A stretch of 24,091 nucleotides of DNA from positions 1-24,091 of the forward strand of contig JBGPBV010000111.1 of NCBI GenBank assembly GCA_041481445.1. The letters run 5' to 3'. Source of the stretch: AA29 sp041481445. Lineage in GTDB: Bacteria > Acidobacteriota > Vicinamibacteria > Fen-336. The position numbers and the translations under genes are program-made. Position 1 is the stretch's first letter. Each line of letters starts with the position of its first letter. The notes beneath the pieces were generated by a model. That model ran no database searches and was not told the DNA's origin. It saw nothing but the letters and a program-made list of their open reading frames with translations. Below are positions 6,891 to 14,177 of this stretch, piece by piece.

Positions 6891-7474
6891 TACTCGAAGC
6901 AGACGGAGAAGCTGTCCGACCGCACGCCGTCGACTTCCGCGTAGATGTCCGTGCAGCCGGCTCCCCGGCCCGTGATGACGGGGTTGAAGGGGTTGCCGCC
7001 GCCGATGTCGAGGATCCCCGTATTGCTGAACGTCCAGCGTGGAGTTCCGCGGGGGATCGTCGGCGCACCGCTCCCGTCCTTCGGCGTGCAGTCCAGGTGC
7101 ACGCGGCACCCCACGGGCGCCGTCCGCGCGCGGCCGGAGCCGGGGAGGGGCGCGCCCCCGCACTCCACGAAGTAGACGCTGGCGCCCAGGCGCGCCACCG
7201 GGGAGGTGTTCGTGACCGGCGGCTCACCGCCGCCACCGCCGCCGCTGTTGTCGGGAGGCGGAGTCGGGGTCCGCGGGTTCGGTGAAGGGGCGATCGGCGA
7301 CGAGGGCGACGGGACGGGGGGAGTGGGCGAGAGCACGGGGACGGTCACGACGATCACCGGGGTCTGGCCGCCGACCACCTGCACCGCGCTCGGCCGGCTG
7401 GGCAGCTCCTCCGTGATCGTGTGGCACGCCACGAGCCCCACCGACGCGCTGAGGAGCGCCATCGTGCGCTTCAT
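6890..7474 (-). CDS. Proline-rich lipoprotein with C-terminal Cys-containing domain, unknown function
   Basis: 194 residues. MKRTMALLSASVGLVAC is a lipoprotein signal peptide with lipobox LVAC (Cys17). A Pro/Ser/Thr-rich stalk follows (about 45-75), then a six-Gly run. The C-terminal domain (about 88-194) has cysteines at C104, C121, C127, C171 and C192, which could pair as disulphides in an Ig-like extracytoplasmic fold. Start ATG 7474 is chosen for its strong AGGGGGT ribosome site and for giving a clean signal peptide; the frame opens further upstream without signal character. It is 60 bases downstream of lpxB with its own -35-like TTGACA. No family recognised. Confidence 0.75.
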   Translation of the reverse strand: MKRTMALLSASVGLVACHTITEELPSRPSAVQVVGGQTPVIVVTVPVLSPTPPVPSPSSPIAPSPNPRTPTPPPDNSGGGGGGEPPVTNTSPVARLGASVYFVECGGAPLPGSGRARTAPVGCRVHLDCTPKDGSGAPTIPRGTPRWTFSNTGILDIGGGNPFNPVITGRGAGCTDIYAEVDGVRSDSFSVCFE

Positions 7475-7503
7475 ACGCACCCCCTCGAATAGCCTAGAAA
7501 TTG

Positions 7504-7547
7504 CCTTAGACAGTCTCATTGAAGCACCTGCCTGTCAAGGTTTTTTT
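7504..7547. repeat. Inverted repeat with adjoining T7 tract between lpxB and the lipoprotein gene
   Basis: CCTTAGACAG (7504-7513) and CTGTCAAGG (7532-7540) are complementary apart from one unpaired A, separated by 18 bases, and directly followed on the plus strand by seven Ts (7541-7547). It overlaps the lpxB stop codon and the TTGACA of the lipoprotein promoter. It looks like an intrinsic terminator only when read on the plus strand, opposite to both genes; it may instead be an operator. Confidence 0.5.
7510..7538 (-). promoter_or_regulatory. Possible promoter of the lipoprotein gene
   Basis: A perfect -35 TTGACA (7538-7533, minus strand) lies inside the inverted repeat. Seventeen bases on is GACTGT, a poor -10 that retains only A2 and T6. 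Initiation would leave a leader of about 30 bases carrying the AGGGGGT ribosome site. Confidence 0.4.
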
Positions 7548-8671
7548 GAATTCAAGAAGGTGGCGACGATTTCGGCCGCCCGGGCCGAGGCGCCCGCAGA
7601 ACCCAGCTTCTGCCGGACCTGGGCCAGTCCCTCCCGCATCGCCCGGCGCTGCGGCGTGTCGTCGATGAGGGGCAGGAGCTCCGCCACGACGCCTTCCGCC
7701 GTGAAATGGGACTGGATCAGCTCCGGTACGAGCCGTCGGCCCGCGATGAGGTTCACCATGGAGTAATACGGGACGCGCACGAACCTTCTTCCCAGGTGGT
7801 ACGTCCAGGGGGAGAGCCGGTAGACGACGACCATGGGCGCCCCCAGCAGGGCCGCCTCCACGGTCGCCGTGCCCGACGCGACGATGGCGGCGGAGGCACT
7901 GGAGAGCGCGGCGTGGGTGCGGTCGCGGGCGACCACGACGGGCAACCCGCCGAGGCCGTCCCGGATCGTCCCGGAGTCGAGCGACGGCGCCACCGCGGCC
8001 ACGAACTGCAGGTCGGGCCTCCGGGCCGTCAGAGTACGCACCGCGGCCGCGATGGGCGGCAGGTTGTGGGCGACTTCCTTGGGCCGGCTGCCCGGAAGCA
8101 GCGCGATCAGCGGCCGCCTCGGATCGAGCCCGAGCTCGCTCACGAAGGCATCGCGGTCGGCGGAGGGCTGCGCCAGGCTCACCAGCGGATGGCCGACGAA
8201 GGTCACGGGCACGCCGGCGTCCCGGTAGAGAGGCTCCTCGAACGGGAAGATGACCAGCATGCGCCGGACGCTGTCGCGGATCGCGCGCAGTCGCCGGCGG
8301 CGCCAGGCCCACACCTGGGGCGACACGTAGTAGATGACGGGCACCCCACGCCGGGCGAGCGCCTTCGCCAAGCGCAGGTTGAAGTCGGGATAGTCGACGA
8401 GGACGGCGGCGTCGGGGGGATGGCGGTCCGCGTCGTCGAGGACGCGGCGGAAGACGCGGTGCAGCACCCGCAGGTGGGACACGACCTCCAGGAGGCCGAC
8501 CACCGCGAGGTCGCGCACGTGCGCGAACAACAGCGCACCCTGGGCCTGCAGGCGGTCGCCGCCGAGGCCGAGGACCTCGAGGTCCGCCACCCGCTCGCGG
8601 AGGTGCCGGACCAGCTCGGCGCCGTACAGGTCGCCCGAGGCTTCGCCGCACGAGATGAGCAGCCGGGGCAT
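7535..8671 (-). CDS. lpxB: Lipid-A-disaccharide synthase
   Basis: 378 residues, normal length. LpxB joins UDP-2,3-diacylglucosamine and lipid X to make the lipid A disaccharide at the inner membrane. Family landmarks: MPRLLISCGEASGDLYGA at the N-terminus, LVDYPDFNLRLAK, YYVSPQVWAW, FPFEEPLYRDAGVPVTFVGHPL, ALLPGSRPKEVAHNLP, and SGTATVEAALLGAPMVVVYR for the UDP-binding region. The ATG at 8671 fits the family N-terminus; an in-frame ATG at 8698 lies upstream of the predicted transcription start. It is a single gene, not clustered with lpxA/D/fabZ in this window. The C-terminus contains a run of seven As (LNSKKP end). It implies an LPS-bearing outer membrane. Confidence 0.97.
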   Translation of the reverse strand: MPRLLISCGEASGDLYGAELVRHLRERVADLEVLGLGGDRLQAQGALLFAHVRDLAVVGLLEVVSHLRVLHRVFRRVLDDADRHPPDAAVLVDYPDFNLRLAKALARRGVPVIYYVSPQVWAWRRRRLRAIRDSVRRMLVIFPFEEPLYRDAGVPVTFVGHPLVSLAQPSADRDAFVSELGLDPRRPLIALLPGSRPKEVAHNLPPIAAAVRTLTARRPDLQFVAAVAPSLDSGTIRDGLGGLPVVVARDRTHAALSSASAAIVASGTATVEAALLGAPMVVVYRLSPWTYHLGRRFVRVPYYSMVNLIAGRRLVPELIQSHFTAEGVVAELLPLIDDTPQRRAMREGLAQVRQKLGSAGASARAAEIVATFLNSKKP

Positions 8672-8682
8672 CGGGGAGCCCG

Positions 8683-8688
8683 AGTATA
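8683..8688 (-). promoter_or_regulatory. -10 element TATACT of lpxB
   Basis: TATACT on the minus strand, 11 bases before the lpxB ATG. Predicted initiation near 8676 gives a leader of about five bases and rules out the upstream ATG at 8698. No clear -35. Confidence 0.5.
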
Positions 8689-8914
8689 GCCGTGTCATCC
8701 GGGGGACGGAGGCGAGCCCCCGGTGTCCCTCGGCGCGGACACGGGCGGCCCGGCCGGCCGGCGGGGAACCCATTGATCGATGGCGCTTTATGGGCGTACG
8801 CTCCCCGGTACGTGGCTTGCAAAGTGTCTCGGCGAGAACAGTGTCCGCCCCAGGCGGACGGACAGCGAATCCGGGCGCCCGAGCCGTTCGAATCGATCTG
8901 ATCTGGAGGTCGCG

Positions 8915-9940
8915 ATGAGCGGACGTTGGACGGTGTTCGCACTCACCCTCGGCATGGGCGCGTGGCCCGTGCTCGTGTCTGCCCAGGGCCATGCGGTCCC
9001 GCGAGACGGTGGCTCCAGCTCCTCGTCGAGCGCGGGAGAGCACCATTCCGGCTCGAGCGGGCAAAGCTCCTCGAGCGGGTCGTCGTCCTCCTCGTCCGGC
9101 AGCAACGACTCCTCGGGCAGCTCCCACTCGTCGGCGCCGCGCAACGACGCCGAGCGCCGCCACCCGCGCCCGGGCACCGGCACGGGCGACTACCACGGCT
9201 ACTACTACGGCTCGCCGTACTACTACGGCTCGCCGTACTACTATTCGAACCCCTACTACTACGGGTACTACGGCTACTCGCCGTACTACTACAGCGGCTA
9301 CTACGGATACTCGCCGTACTACTACGGCGGAAGTGGCCACTCCAACGGTGGCGGCTCGCTGCGCGTCATCGTGGACCCGGTGAAGACACGCGTCTACGTC
9401 GACGGCTACTACGCGGGGATCGCCGACGATTTCGACGGCATCTTCCAGCGGCTGTCCCTGCCGCCCGGACGCCATGAGATCGCCCTGAAGCTCGACGGCT
9501 ACCGTACCCACAAGTTCCGGGTCTACGTGCCGGTGGGCGAGACGCTCAAGCTCCACCACGTGATGGAGCGGGGGACGGGCGAGGACACGGACGAGATGGT
9601 CGGAGAGCCGCCGCCGCCCGACCAGGAACGCCGCGACGACCGCGGCTACGAGCCCGATCGCGACCCGGGTTACCAGAGCGACCAGAATCGGCCGGGCGCA
9701 CCCGAGGAGGATCGCTACGGTGCGGACGCCGGCACCCTGAACCTCGACCTGCGGCCGTCCGACGCGTCGGTCTACGTCGACGGGGAGTTCCGCGGATCCG
9801 GCCGCCAGGTCGACGCGATTCGCCTGGCCCCCGGACGGCACCGCCTGGAGGTCGTCCGTCCCGGCTATCGCACGGTCGAGCGGGACGTGGACGTGCGCCC
9901 GGGCGACAACACCCGCCTCGAGATCGACCTGAGCCGGTAG
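8915..9940 (+). CDS. Exported Ser/Tyr-rich protein with two PEGA domains
   Basis: 341 residues. Signal peptide with a VSA-Q cleavage site near residue 23. A Ser-rich low-complexity region (about 32-74) is followed by a Tyr-rich block (95-139, 24 Tyr in 45 residues). PEGA domain 1 starts at residue 149 (VDPVKTRVYVDGYYAG, then LPPGRHEIALKLDGYR). An acidic/Gln-rich linker (about 222-270) leads to PEGA domain 2 (273-341, PSDASVYVDGEFRG, LAPGRHRLEVVRPGYR), which ends the protein. PEGA domains are small beta-sheet modules of surface or envelope proteins. TGGAGGT lies four bases before the ATG. The 243 bases between lpxB and this ATG contain no gene and no promoter I trust. The function may be wall or surface attachment. 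Confidence 0.87.
   Translation: MSGRWTVFALTLGMGAWPVLVSAQGHAVPRDGGSSSSSSAGEHHSGSSGQSSSSGSSSSSSGSNDSSGSSHSSAPRNDAERRHPRPGTGTGDYHGYYYGSPYYYGSPYYYSNPYYYGYYGYSPYYYSGYYGYSPYYYGGSGHSNGGGSLRVIVDPVKTRVYVDGYYAGIADDFDGIFQRLSLPPGRHEIALKLDGYRTHKFRVYVPVGETLKLHHVMERGTGEDTDEMVGEPPPPDQERRDDRGYEPDRDPGYQSDQNRPGAPEEDRYGADAGTLNLDLRPSDASVYVDGEFRGSGRQVDAIRLAPGRHRLEVVRPGYRTVERDVDVRPGDNTRLEIDLSR
9197..9331 (+). repeat. In-frame Tyr-triplet repeat region
   Basis: Imperfect tandem units built on tac-tac-tac-ggc-tcg-ccg, encoding YYYGSP, YYYSNP and GYYGYSPYYY. The frame is preserved throughout, so copy number could vary by slippage without breaking the gene. Confidence 0.75.
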
Positions 9941-9980
9941 GACCGGGGCGGGCCGCCGCGCGGCGAGCCCGCCCCTCCTA
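9938..9980. terminator. Bidirectional terminator hairpin spanning both convergent stop codons
   Basis: GGGGCGGGC (9945-9953) pairs with GCCCGCCCC (9967-9975). Inside, CGCC pairs with GGCG around a GCGC loop with a single bulged A. Outside, TAGGA (9938-9942) pairs with TCCTA (9976-9980), so the TAG of the PEGA gene pairs with the complement of the transpeptidase TAG. Eighteen base pairs in all. No T-tract, but very stable. Confidence 0.75.
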
Positions 9981-11024
9981 CTTGCCGCCCCCGATCGTGA
10001 AGGCCGGGACCGCGGGCTTGTACAGGTTCTGGTAGATGCGCCCGCCCACCGCCGAAGCGACGTGGCCGCTGCCGCCGGCCACGAACACCACGACCACCAC
10101 CTCGGGGCGGTCCGCGGGCGCGTAGGACGCGAACCAGCCCACGCCCGAGCACGTCCCCGTCTTTCCCGCCACCACCACGTCGGGGTCGAACGCGACCGAG
10201 GCGCTGCCCTCGTTCACCGCGCTGAGGAACCCGTCCGCGAGGCCGTTGAAGACGGTCCCCGCGGGCAGGCGCCAGCGCTCACGGGGCACGAAGCCGTCCG
10301 GCCCGCTCACCTGCGGCTGGAAGACGATGCCGCCGTTGACCGTCGCGGAGAGCAGCACCGCGATCTGGATGGCGGAGGTCGCGATGCCGGCGGCGTGGCT
10401 CGAGAGATGGCCGACCTGGCTCGGCCGCACCGCGACCGGGATCCTACCCGAGGCCTCGCCGTCGAGGTTGATGCCGGAGGGGCTTCCGAGCCCGAGCAGC
10501 TCCGCGTAGCGGTGGACGCGCGCGTAGCCGAGCTGCTCGCCGACCCATGCGAAATACGGGTTGCACGACTGGGCCAGCGCCCTGCGCAGGTCGACGACAC
10601 CGTGCCCCGGCCAGATCCAGCAGCCGCCCGTGCAGTTGTACGTCGTCTCCGGCGTGATGATGCCCTCGGTCAGGCCCGCGACCGCCACCACGATCTTGAA
10701 GACCGAGCAGGGCTGATAGGCCCGCGCGATCCCGCGCTCCGGGTTGACCACGGCGATCACCCGCCCGGTGTACGGGTCCATCGCGACCACCGCCCCCGAC
10801 GTCCCCTGCAGCCCGCGCCGGCACGCCTCGCCGACCTCGAGGTCGCGCGCGGAGGCCGAAGCGGGGACCACCATCGCCGGGAGCGCGGGGACGCGCGGGC
10901 GCGCCGTGTACCGGCGCTGGCGGGCGGTGGCGGTGGTGGAAGAGGGCGCGTCGGCAAGGGCCTCCGCGGCCGGCCCCAGGAGGGCCAGGAGACACAGCAG
11001 GACCGGGACGCGCGGACGAGCCAT
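9978..11024 (-). CDS. Stand-alone penicillin-binding transpeptidase domain protein (class B-like)
   Basis: 348 residues with a cleavable signal peptide (ALA-D, about residue 24), so soluble in the periplasm rather than membrane-anchored. Transpeptidase motifs: SVFK (Ser107 nucleophile, Lys110), SCN (153-155) and KTGT (288-291). The segments VAMDPYTGRVIAVVNP and QSCNPYFAWVGEQLGY match class B PBPs, but the usual N-terminal dimerisation domain and TM anchor are absent; length is about half of a typical FtsI or MrdA. Six cysteines remain after signal removal (68, 106, 131, 135, 154, 292), three of them beside or inside the catalytic motifs. It could be a D,D-transpeptidase, a carboxypeptidase or a beta-lactam-responsive protein. 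The transcript ends against the PEGA gene at a strong hairpin. Confidence 0.87.
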   Translation of the reverse strand: MARPRVPVLLCLLALLGPAAEALADAPSSTTATARQRRYTARPRVPALPAMVVPASASARDLEVGEACRRGLQGTSGAVVAMDPYTGRVIAVVNPERGIARAYQPCSVFKIVVAVAGLTEGIITPETTYNCTGGCWIWPGHGVVDLRRALAQSCNPYFAWVGEQLGYARVHRYAELLGLGSPSGINLDGEASGRIPVAVRPSQVGHLSSHAAGIATSAIQIAVLLSATVNGGIVFQPQVSGPDGFVPRERWRLPAGTVFNGLADGFLSAVNEGSASVAFDPDVVVAGKTGTCSGVGWFASYAPADRPEVVVVVFVAGGSGHVASAVGGRIYQNLYKPAVPAFTIGGGK

Positions 11025-11087
11025 GACCGCTCGAAGGTAACACGGAACGGCCCGCGTTCGTCGGCCGGTGGGGGGACCCGTGCGCTA

Positions 11088-11116
11088 TCGACTTCGCCGC
11101 CGCGGGCCACTAGACT
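11088..11116 (+). promoter_or_regulatory. Sigma70-type promoter, leaderless configuration
   Basis: TCGACT (11088-11093), a 17-base spacer and TAGACT (11111-11116). The GTG start codon follows after six bases, at the expected transcription start point. Confidence 0.5.
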
Positions 11117-11122
11117 GGTCGG

Positions 11123-11524
11123 GTGACGAGGGGGGCCGCCTGGATGCTCCGGGCCATGGTCGTGCTCGCGCCCACGGCGGGTGCGGCCCCCGCGCCTTCG
11201 CCGGCGCCGGTGGTGGCGAGGGCGATCGTAGGCGAGCTCACCCGCGTGGACCTCGTGCGGCGCTCCATCACCTTGAAGACGGACGGACGCGACGCACGCG
11301 AGCTCGAGGCGGTCGTGGCGAAGGAGACGCGTTTCACGTCGCGCGGCCGCACCGCCCGGCTCGAGGACCTTCGCCCCGGCGATCGTCTCGTCGTCATGGC
11401 GGTGGAGGACGGCGGAGCACGCCAGGCCCGGCTCGTCAAGGTCATGGGCCGCTCGGCGGTCGCTTCGCCGCCGCCGCCTTCCGCCGCCCCCGCCACCTTG
11501 CCCCGTCCCAGCCCTCATTCCTGA
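11123..11524 (+). CDS. Small exported beta-rich protein (DUF5666-like), unknown function
   Basis: 133 residues from a GTG; no other start gives the N-terminal hydrophobic segment. Residues 1-22 form a plausible signal peptide (AAWMLRAMVVLAPTAGA). The core (about 35-108) alternates strands in the pattern GELTRVDLVRRSITLKTDG, then RTARLEDLRPGDRLVVMAV, like the single-domain OB-type proteins annotated DUF5666; this match is by eye. The last 25 residues are Pro/Ala/Ser-rich. No ribosome site is possible if the transcript starts at the predicted point. It precedes the GWxTD gene by 16 bases, so the two probably form an operon. Confidence 0.65.
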   Translation: MTRGAAWMLRAMVVLAPTAGAAPAPSPAPVVARAIVGELTRVDLVRRSITLKTDGRDARELEAVVAKETRFTSRGRTARLEDLRPGDRLVVMAVEDGGARQARLVKVMGRSAVASPPPPSAAPATLPRPSPHS

Positions 11525-11540
11525 TCAAGGAGAAGCGACA

Positions 11541-12950
11541 ATGTTCCTCAGGTTCAAGCTGGCGCTGGCAATGGCCGCGGTGGTGCTGGCGCCCGCGGCC
11601 GCCCGCGCCGACAAGCTCGACAAGGAAGACAAGAAGTGGCTGGACGAGGTCCGGCCCCTGATGCTCCCGGACGAGGAGAAGACGTTCCGGGACCTCAAGG
11701 ACAAGTCGGACCGCCTGGAGTTCCAGAAGATCTTCTGGGCCCGGCGCGATCCCGACCTCGACACGCCGGACAACGAGTTCCAGGCCTCGTACAACAGCAC
11801 GCGGGCCGAAGTCGAACGGCAGTTCAAGGTGGGCGGCCTGCCCGGATCGGCCACGGACTGCGGGCGCGTCTACCTGCTGCTCGGCAAGCCCGACGATATG
11901 AAGTCGGACAAGCAGGTGGGAGACGCTCCCACGCTGCGTCCGGCCGAGGTCTGGACCTACCGCGACCGCCCCGGGCAGACCTTCGCGGGCGGGCAGGTGC
12001 AGATCGCGTTCGAGAAGGACTGCCAGCTCCCCCAGGGCGCGCGCCTGGGCGAGCAGCTCAACCGCGTGGCCGAGAGCAAGATCGCGCACCCGAACCTCGC
12101 GTACCCCAAGATGGCCGACGGGCACCTCACCAGGCTGGCCGACCAGCTCCCCAAGCCCAGCCCGGCCCAGGCCCTGCTCAAGGCGCCGCGGCAGGACTTC
12201 GCCGTGGCCACGCAGAGCTCGATGATGCTGCGCAGCCCGGAGGGGGCGACCTACGTGGCGGGCCTGGTGCGCGCCACCGGTATCCCCCACGATCCCGGCG
12301 CGAAGTCGGTGCCGCTCAACGTGGTGGTCCAGGCCGCGGACGCCCAGGGGAAGACCGCGGCCCAGAAGGACCGCCCGGTGACGGGCGAGTTCGCCGAAGA
12401 CGGCTCGATGACGGCGTCGTACGGCGTGACGCTACGGCCGGGCAAGTACACGGTCAACGTCGGAGTGCTCGACCCCAAGTCGGGCAAGGGGTCGGTCGCG
12501 TCGATCCCCGTCGATGTGCCCGACCTCACCACGGAAGACGTCGAGATCATGCCGCTCGTGCTGCTGCAGGGAATCCAGGAGGGCGTGGGGAACGCGGATC
12601 CGAAGGAGCCCCTGGCCGACTTCGTCCTGGGCACGAACCGCCTGACGCCGTCGTTCGACAACGCGTTCCCCAAGACGGGGTCGATGAGCGTGATCGGAGC
12701 CGTCTACAACGCGGCCAAGGATCCGGCGACGGGCAAGGGCTCGATGAGCTGGGGGTTCACCGTCCTCAAGGACGGCAAGCCCGTGGCCAAGACCGAGGAT
12801 CAGGTCATCGAGGGCGAGGTGGCGAGCCCGTCGATCGGTCCCGTGCCGCTCGCGGGGTTCGTGCCCGGGAAGTACGTGGTGCAGCTCCGCGTGCACGACA
12901 ACGTCTCGAAGAAGGACTACACGAAGGACGCGCCCTTCGAGGTGAAGTAG
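11541..12950 (+). CDS. GWxTD domain-containing exported protein
   Basis: 469 residues. A strong AAGGAG lies 8 bases before the ATG. Signal peptide cleaved near AARA-DK (residue 23). The N-terminal part (about 25-170) has the GWxTD-family (TIGR04514) pattern: KWLDEVRPLMLPDEEKTF, then LEFQKIFWARRDPDLDTPDNEF, the VYLLLGKPDDM segment and a WTYRDRPGQ strand. The C-terminal 250 residues are beta-rich, with repeated PGKYTVNVGV / PGKYVVQLRV elements that look like Ig-like sheets. Function of the family is unknown; members are periplasmic or surface-exposed in Acidobacteria and Bacteroidetes. It ends three bases from the stop of the convergent S41 gene. Confidence 0.87.
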   Translation: MFLRFKLALAMAAVVLAPAAARADKLDKEDKKWLDEVRPLMLPDEEKTFRDLKDKSDRLEFQKIFWARRDPDLDTPDNEFQASYNSTRAEVERQFKVGGLPGSATDCGRVYLLLGKPDDMKSDKQVGDAPTLRPAEVWTYRDRPGQTFAGGQVQIAFEKDCQLPQGARLGEQLNRVAESKIAHPNLAYPKMADGHLTRLADQLPKPSPAQALLKAPRQDFAVATQSSMMLRSPEGATYVAGLVRATGIPHDPGAKSVPLNVVVQAADAQGKTAAQKDRPVTGEFAEDGSMTASYGVTLRPGKYTVNVGVLDPKSGKGSVASIPVDVPDLTTEDVEIMPLVLLQGIQEGVGNADPKEPLADFVLGTNRLTPSFDNAFPKTGSMSVIGAVYNAAKDPATGKGSMSWGFTVLKDGKPVAKTEDQVIEGEVASPSIGPVPLAGFVPGKYVVQLRVHDNVSKKDYTKDAPFEVK

Positions 12951-12953
12951 CGG

Positions 12954-14129
12954 CTAGGCGGCCTTCTTCGCCGGGGCCGGGTTCTTGAGGACCTCGAGCG
13001 CCTTGTCGAGGATGGGGTCTCCGGCGGGAGCCGCCTGATCGTCGTCCTCGCGCTCGGGGACGTCCACCACGACCGTCGGCTCGATGCCCTTGCCGTGGAT
13101 CGCCGTCCCCTTGGGAGAGACGTACTTGCCGACGGTCAGGAGCAGGCCGCCCTCCGGGAGCGGGACCAGCTTCTGCACTCCGGCCCGGCCGAACGTGTGC
13201 TCGCCGACGATCGCGCCGCGGCCGGCGTCGAGCACCGCCGCCGTCACCACCTCGGCCGCGCCGCCCGTCCCCGTGTCCACGAGCACGGCCAGCGGATGGT
13301 CCCAGGCGGAGCGGGCGGGATCGGCGGTGAAGACCTGCTCCTCGGCCCGCGGGCCCTCGAGCTTGCCGATGGTTCCGCCCTTGAGGAACAGCTCGGCCAC
13401 CTTCAGGCCGTCCGCGGGCGCGCCCGCCCCGGAGCCGCGCAGGTCGAGCACGAGCGCGGGGGCTCCCGAGCGGCGCAGGGTGTCGATGGCGGTCTTGACC
13501 TCCTCCGCGGTCCGAGGCGTGAACTCCGCCACCTTGAGGTAGCCGGTGCCGTCGGGCAGCACCTTGTGCTCGGGGGCCACCGCGGTCAGGCGCTCACGGA
13601 CGACGGAGAGGTCGATGGGGTCGCTGCCCGCACGGAGCAGGGTCAGCTTCACGATGGAGCCGGGCCCGCCGCGCAGGAGCCGCTGGCCGGCCGGGGGCGA
13701 GAGCGTGCGCGAATGCCGGCCGTCGATCGTCTTGACGATGTCGCCCGGCTTGACTCCAGCCTTGGCCGCCGGCGACCCCGCGCGGGCGGCCGCGACCATC
13801 AGGAACGAGAAGCGCCGGGTGAGCACGACGCCGATGTCGGCGTCCGCCTCGCTCGGAGCCTGCTGGTACGCCCGCAGCTCCTCGGGATCGAGGTAGGCGC
13901 TGTCTCCGTCCAGGGCGTCGGTCAGCCCGATCCGCGCCCCCGTCATGGCGCGGTCGATGTTGACCGGCTCGACGTAGGCATCCAGGACGAGGCGGACCAC
14001 CTCGTTGAACACGGCCAGCTGCCCATAGGTGGTGTCGCCCAGGACACGTCCCAGCAGCGACCCGACGGCCACGTAGCCGACGAGGAGGGTGGAGACGAGG
14101 GCGACGACGAGACGACCGCGGGGACTCAT
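12954..14129 (-). CDS. S41 (C-terminal processing peptidase) family protein, catalytic dyad lost
   Basis: 391 residues: N-terminal signal/anchor helix (about 8-30), helical segment, PDZ domain (about 95-175, with AGVKPGDIVKTIDGR) and S41 core (about 180-360). In active CTPs a Ser in the SASxSE turn and a Lys in TFGKG, 25 residues apart, form the dyad. Here the turn reads DTGTGGAAE, with Gly290 at the Ser position, and the second motif reads TFGRAG, with Arg315 at the Lys position. The spacing is exactly 25, so the alignment is unambiguous; no Ser is available nearby. The frame is intact and the rest conserved, which argues for a maintained non-catalytic protein rather than a decaying one. ATG 14129 is preceded by GGAAGGTGG. 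It is the neighbour of EnvC, as in many genomes that carry ctp beside envC. Confidence 0.9.
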   Translation of the reverse strand: MSPRGRLVVALVSTLLVGYVAVGSLLGRVLGDTTYGQLAVFNEVVRLVLDAYVEPVNIDRAMTGARIGLTDALDGDSAYLDPEELRAYQQAPSEADADIGVVLTRRFSFLMVAAARAGSPAAKAGVKPGDIVKTIDGRHSRTLSPPAGQRLLRGGPGSIVKLTLLRAGSDPIDLSVVRERLTAVAPEHKVLPDGTGYLKVAEFTPRTAEEVKTAIDTLRRSGAPALVLDLRGSGAGAPADGLKVAELFLKGGTIGKLEGPRAEEQVFTADPARSAWDHPLAVLVDTGTGGAAEVVTAAVLDAGRGAIVGEHTFGRAGVQKLVPLPEGGLLLTVGKYVSPKGTAIHGKGIEPTVVVDVPEREDDDQAAPAGDPILDKALEVLKNPAPAKKAA

Positions 14130-14177
14130 GCTCTGGCCACCTTCCGCACGGCAAAGCGGGGACCGTGCTCCCCGGCC

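Noticed and set aside
7546..7555. TTGAATTCAA palindrome
   Set aside because: Coding end of lpxB; a 10-base AT palindrome alone is not evidence of a site.
8672..8698. ATG at 8698 as start of lpxB
   Set aside because: Upstream of the predicted transcription start and adds residues not seen in the family.
9197..9331. CRISPR or non-coding tandem array
   Set aside because: Units are short, imperfect, without spacers, and kept in frame within a signal-bearing protein.
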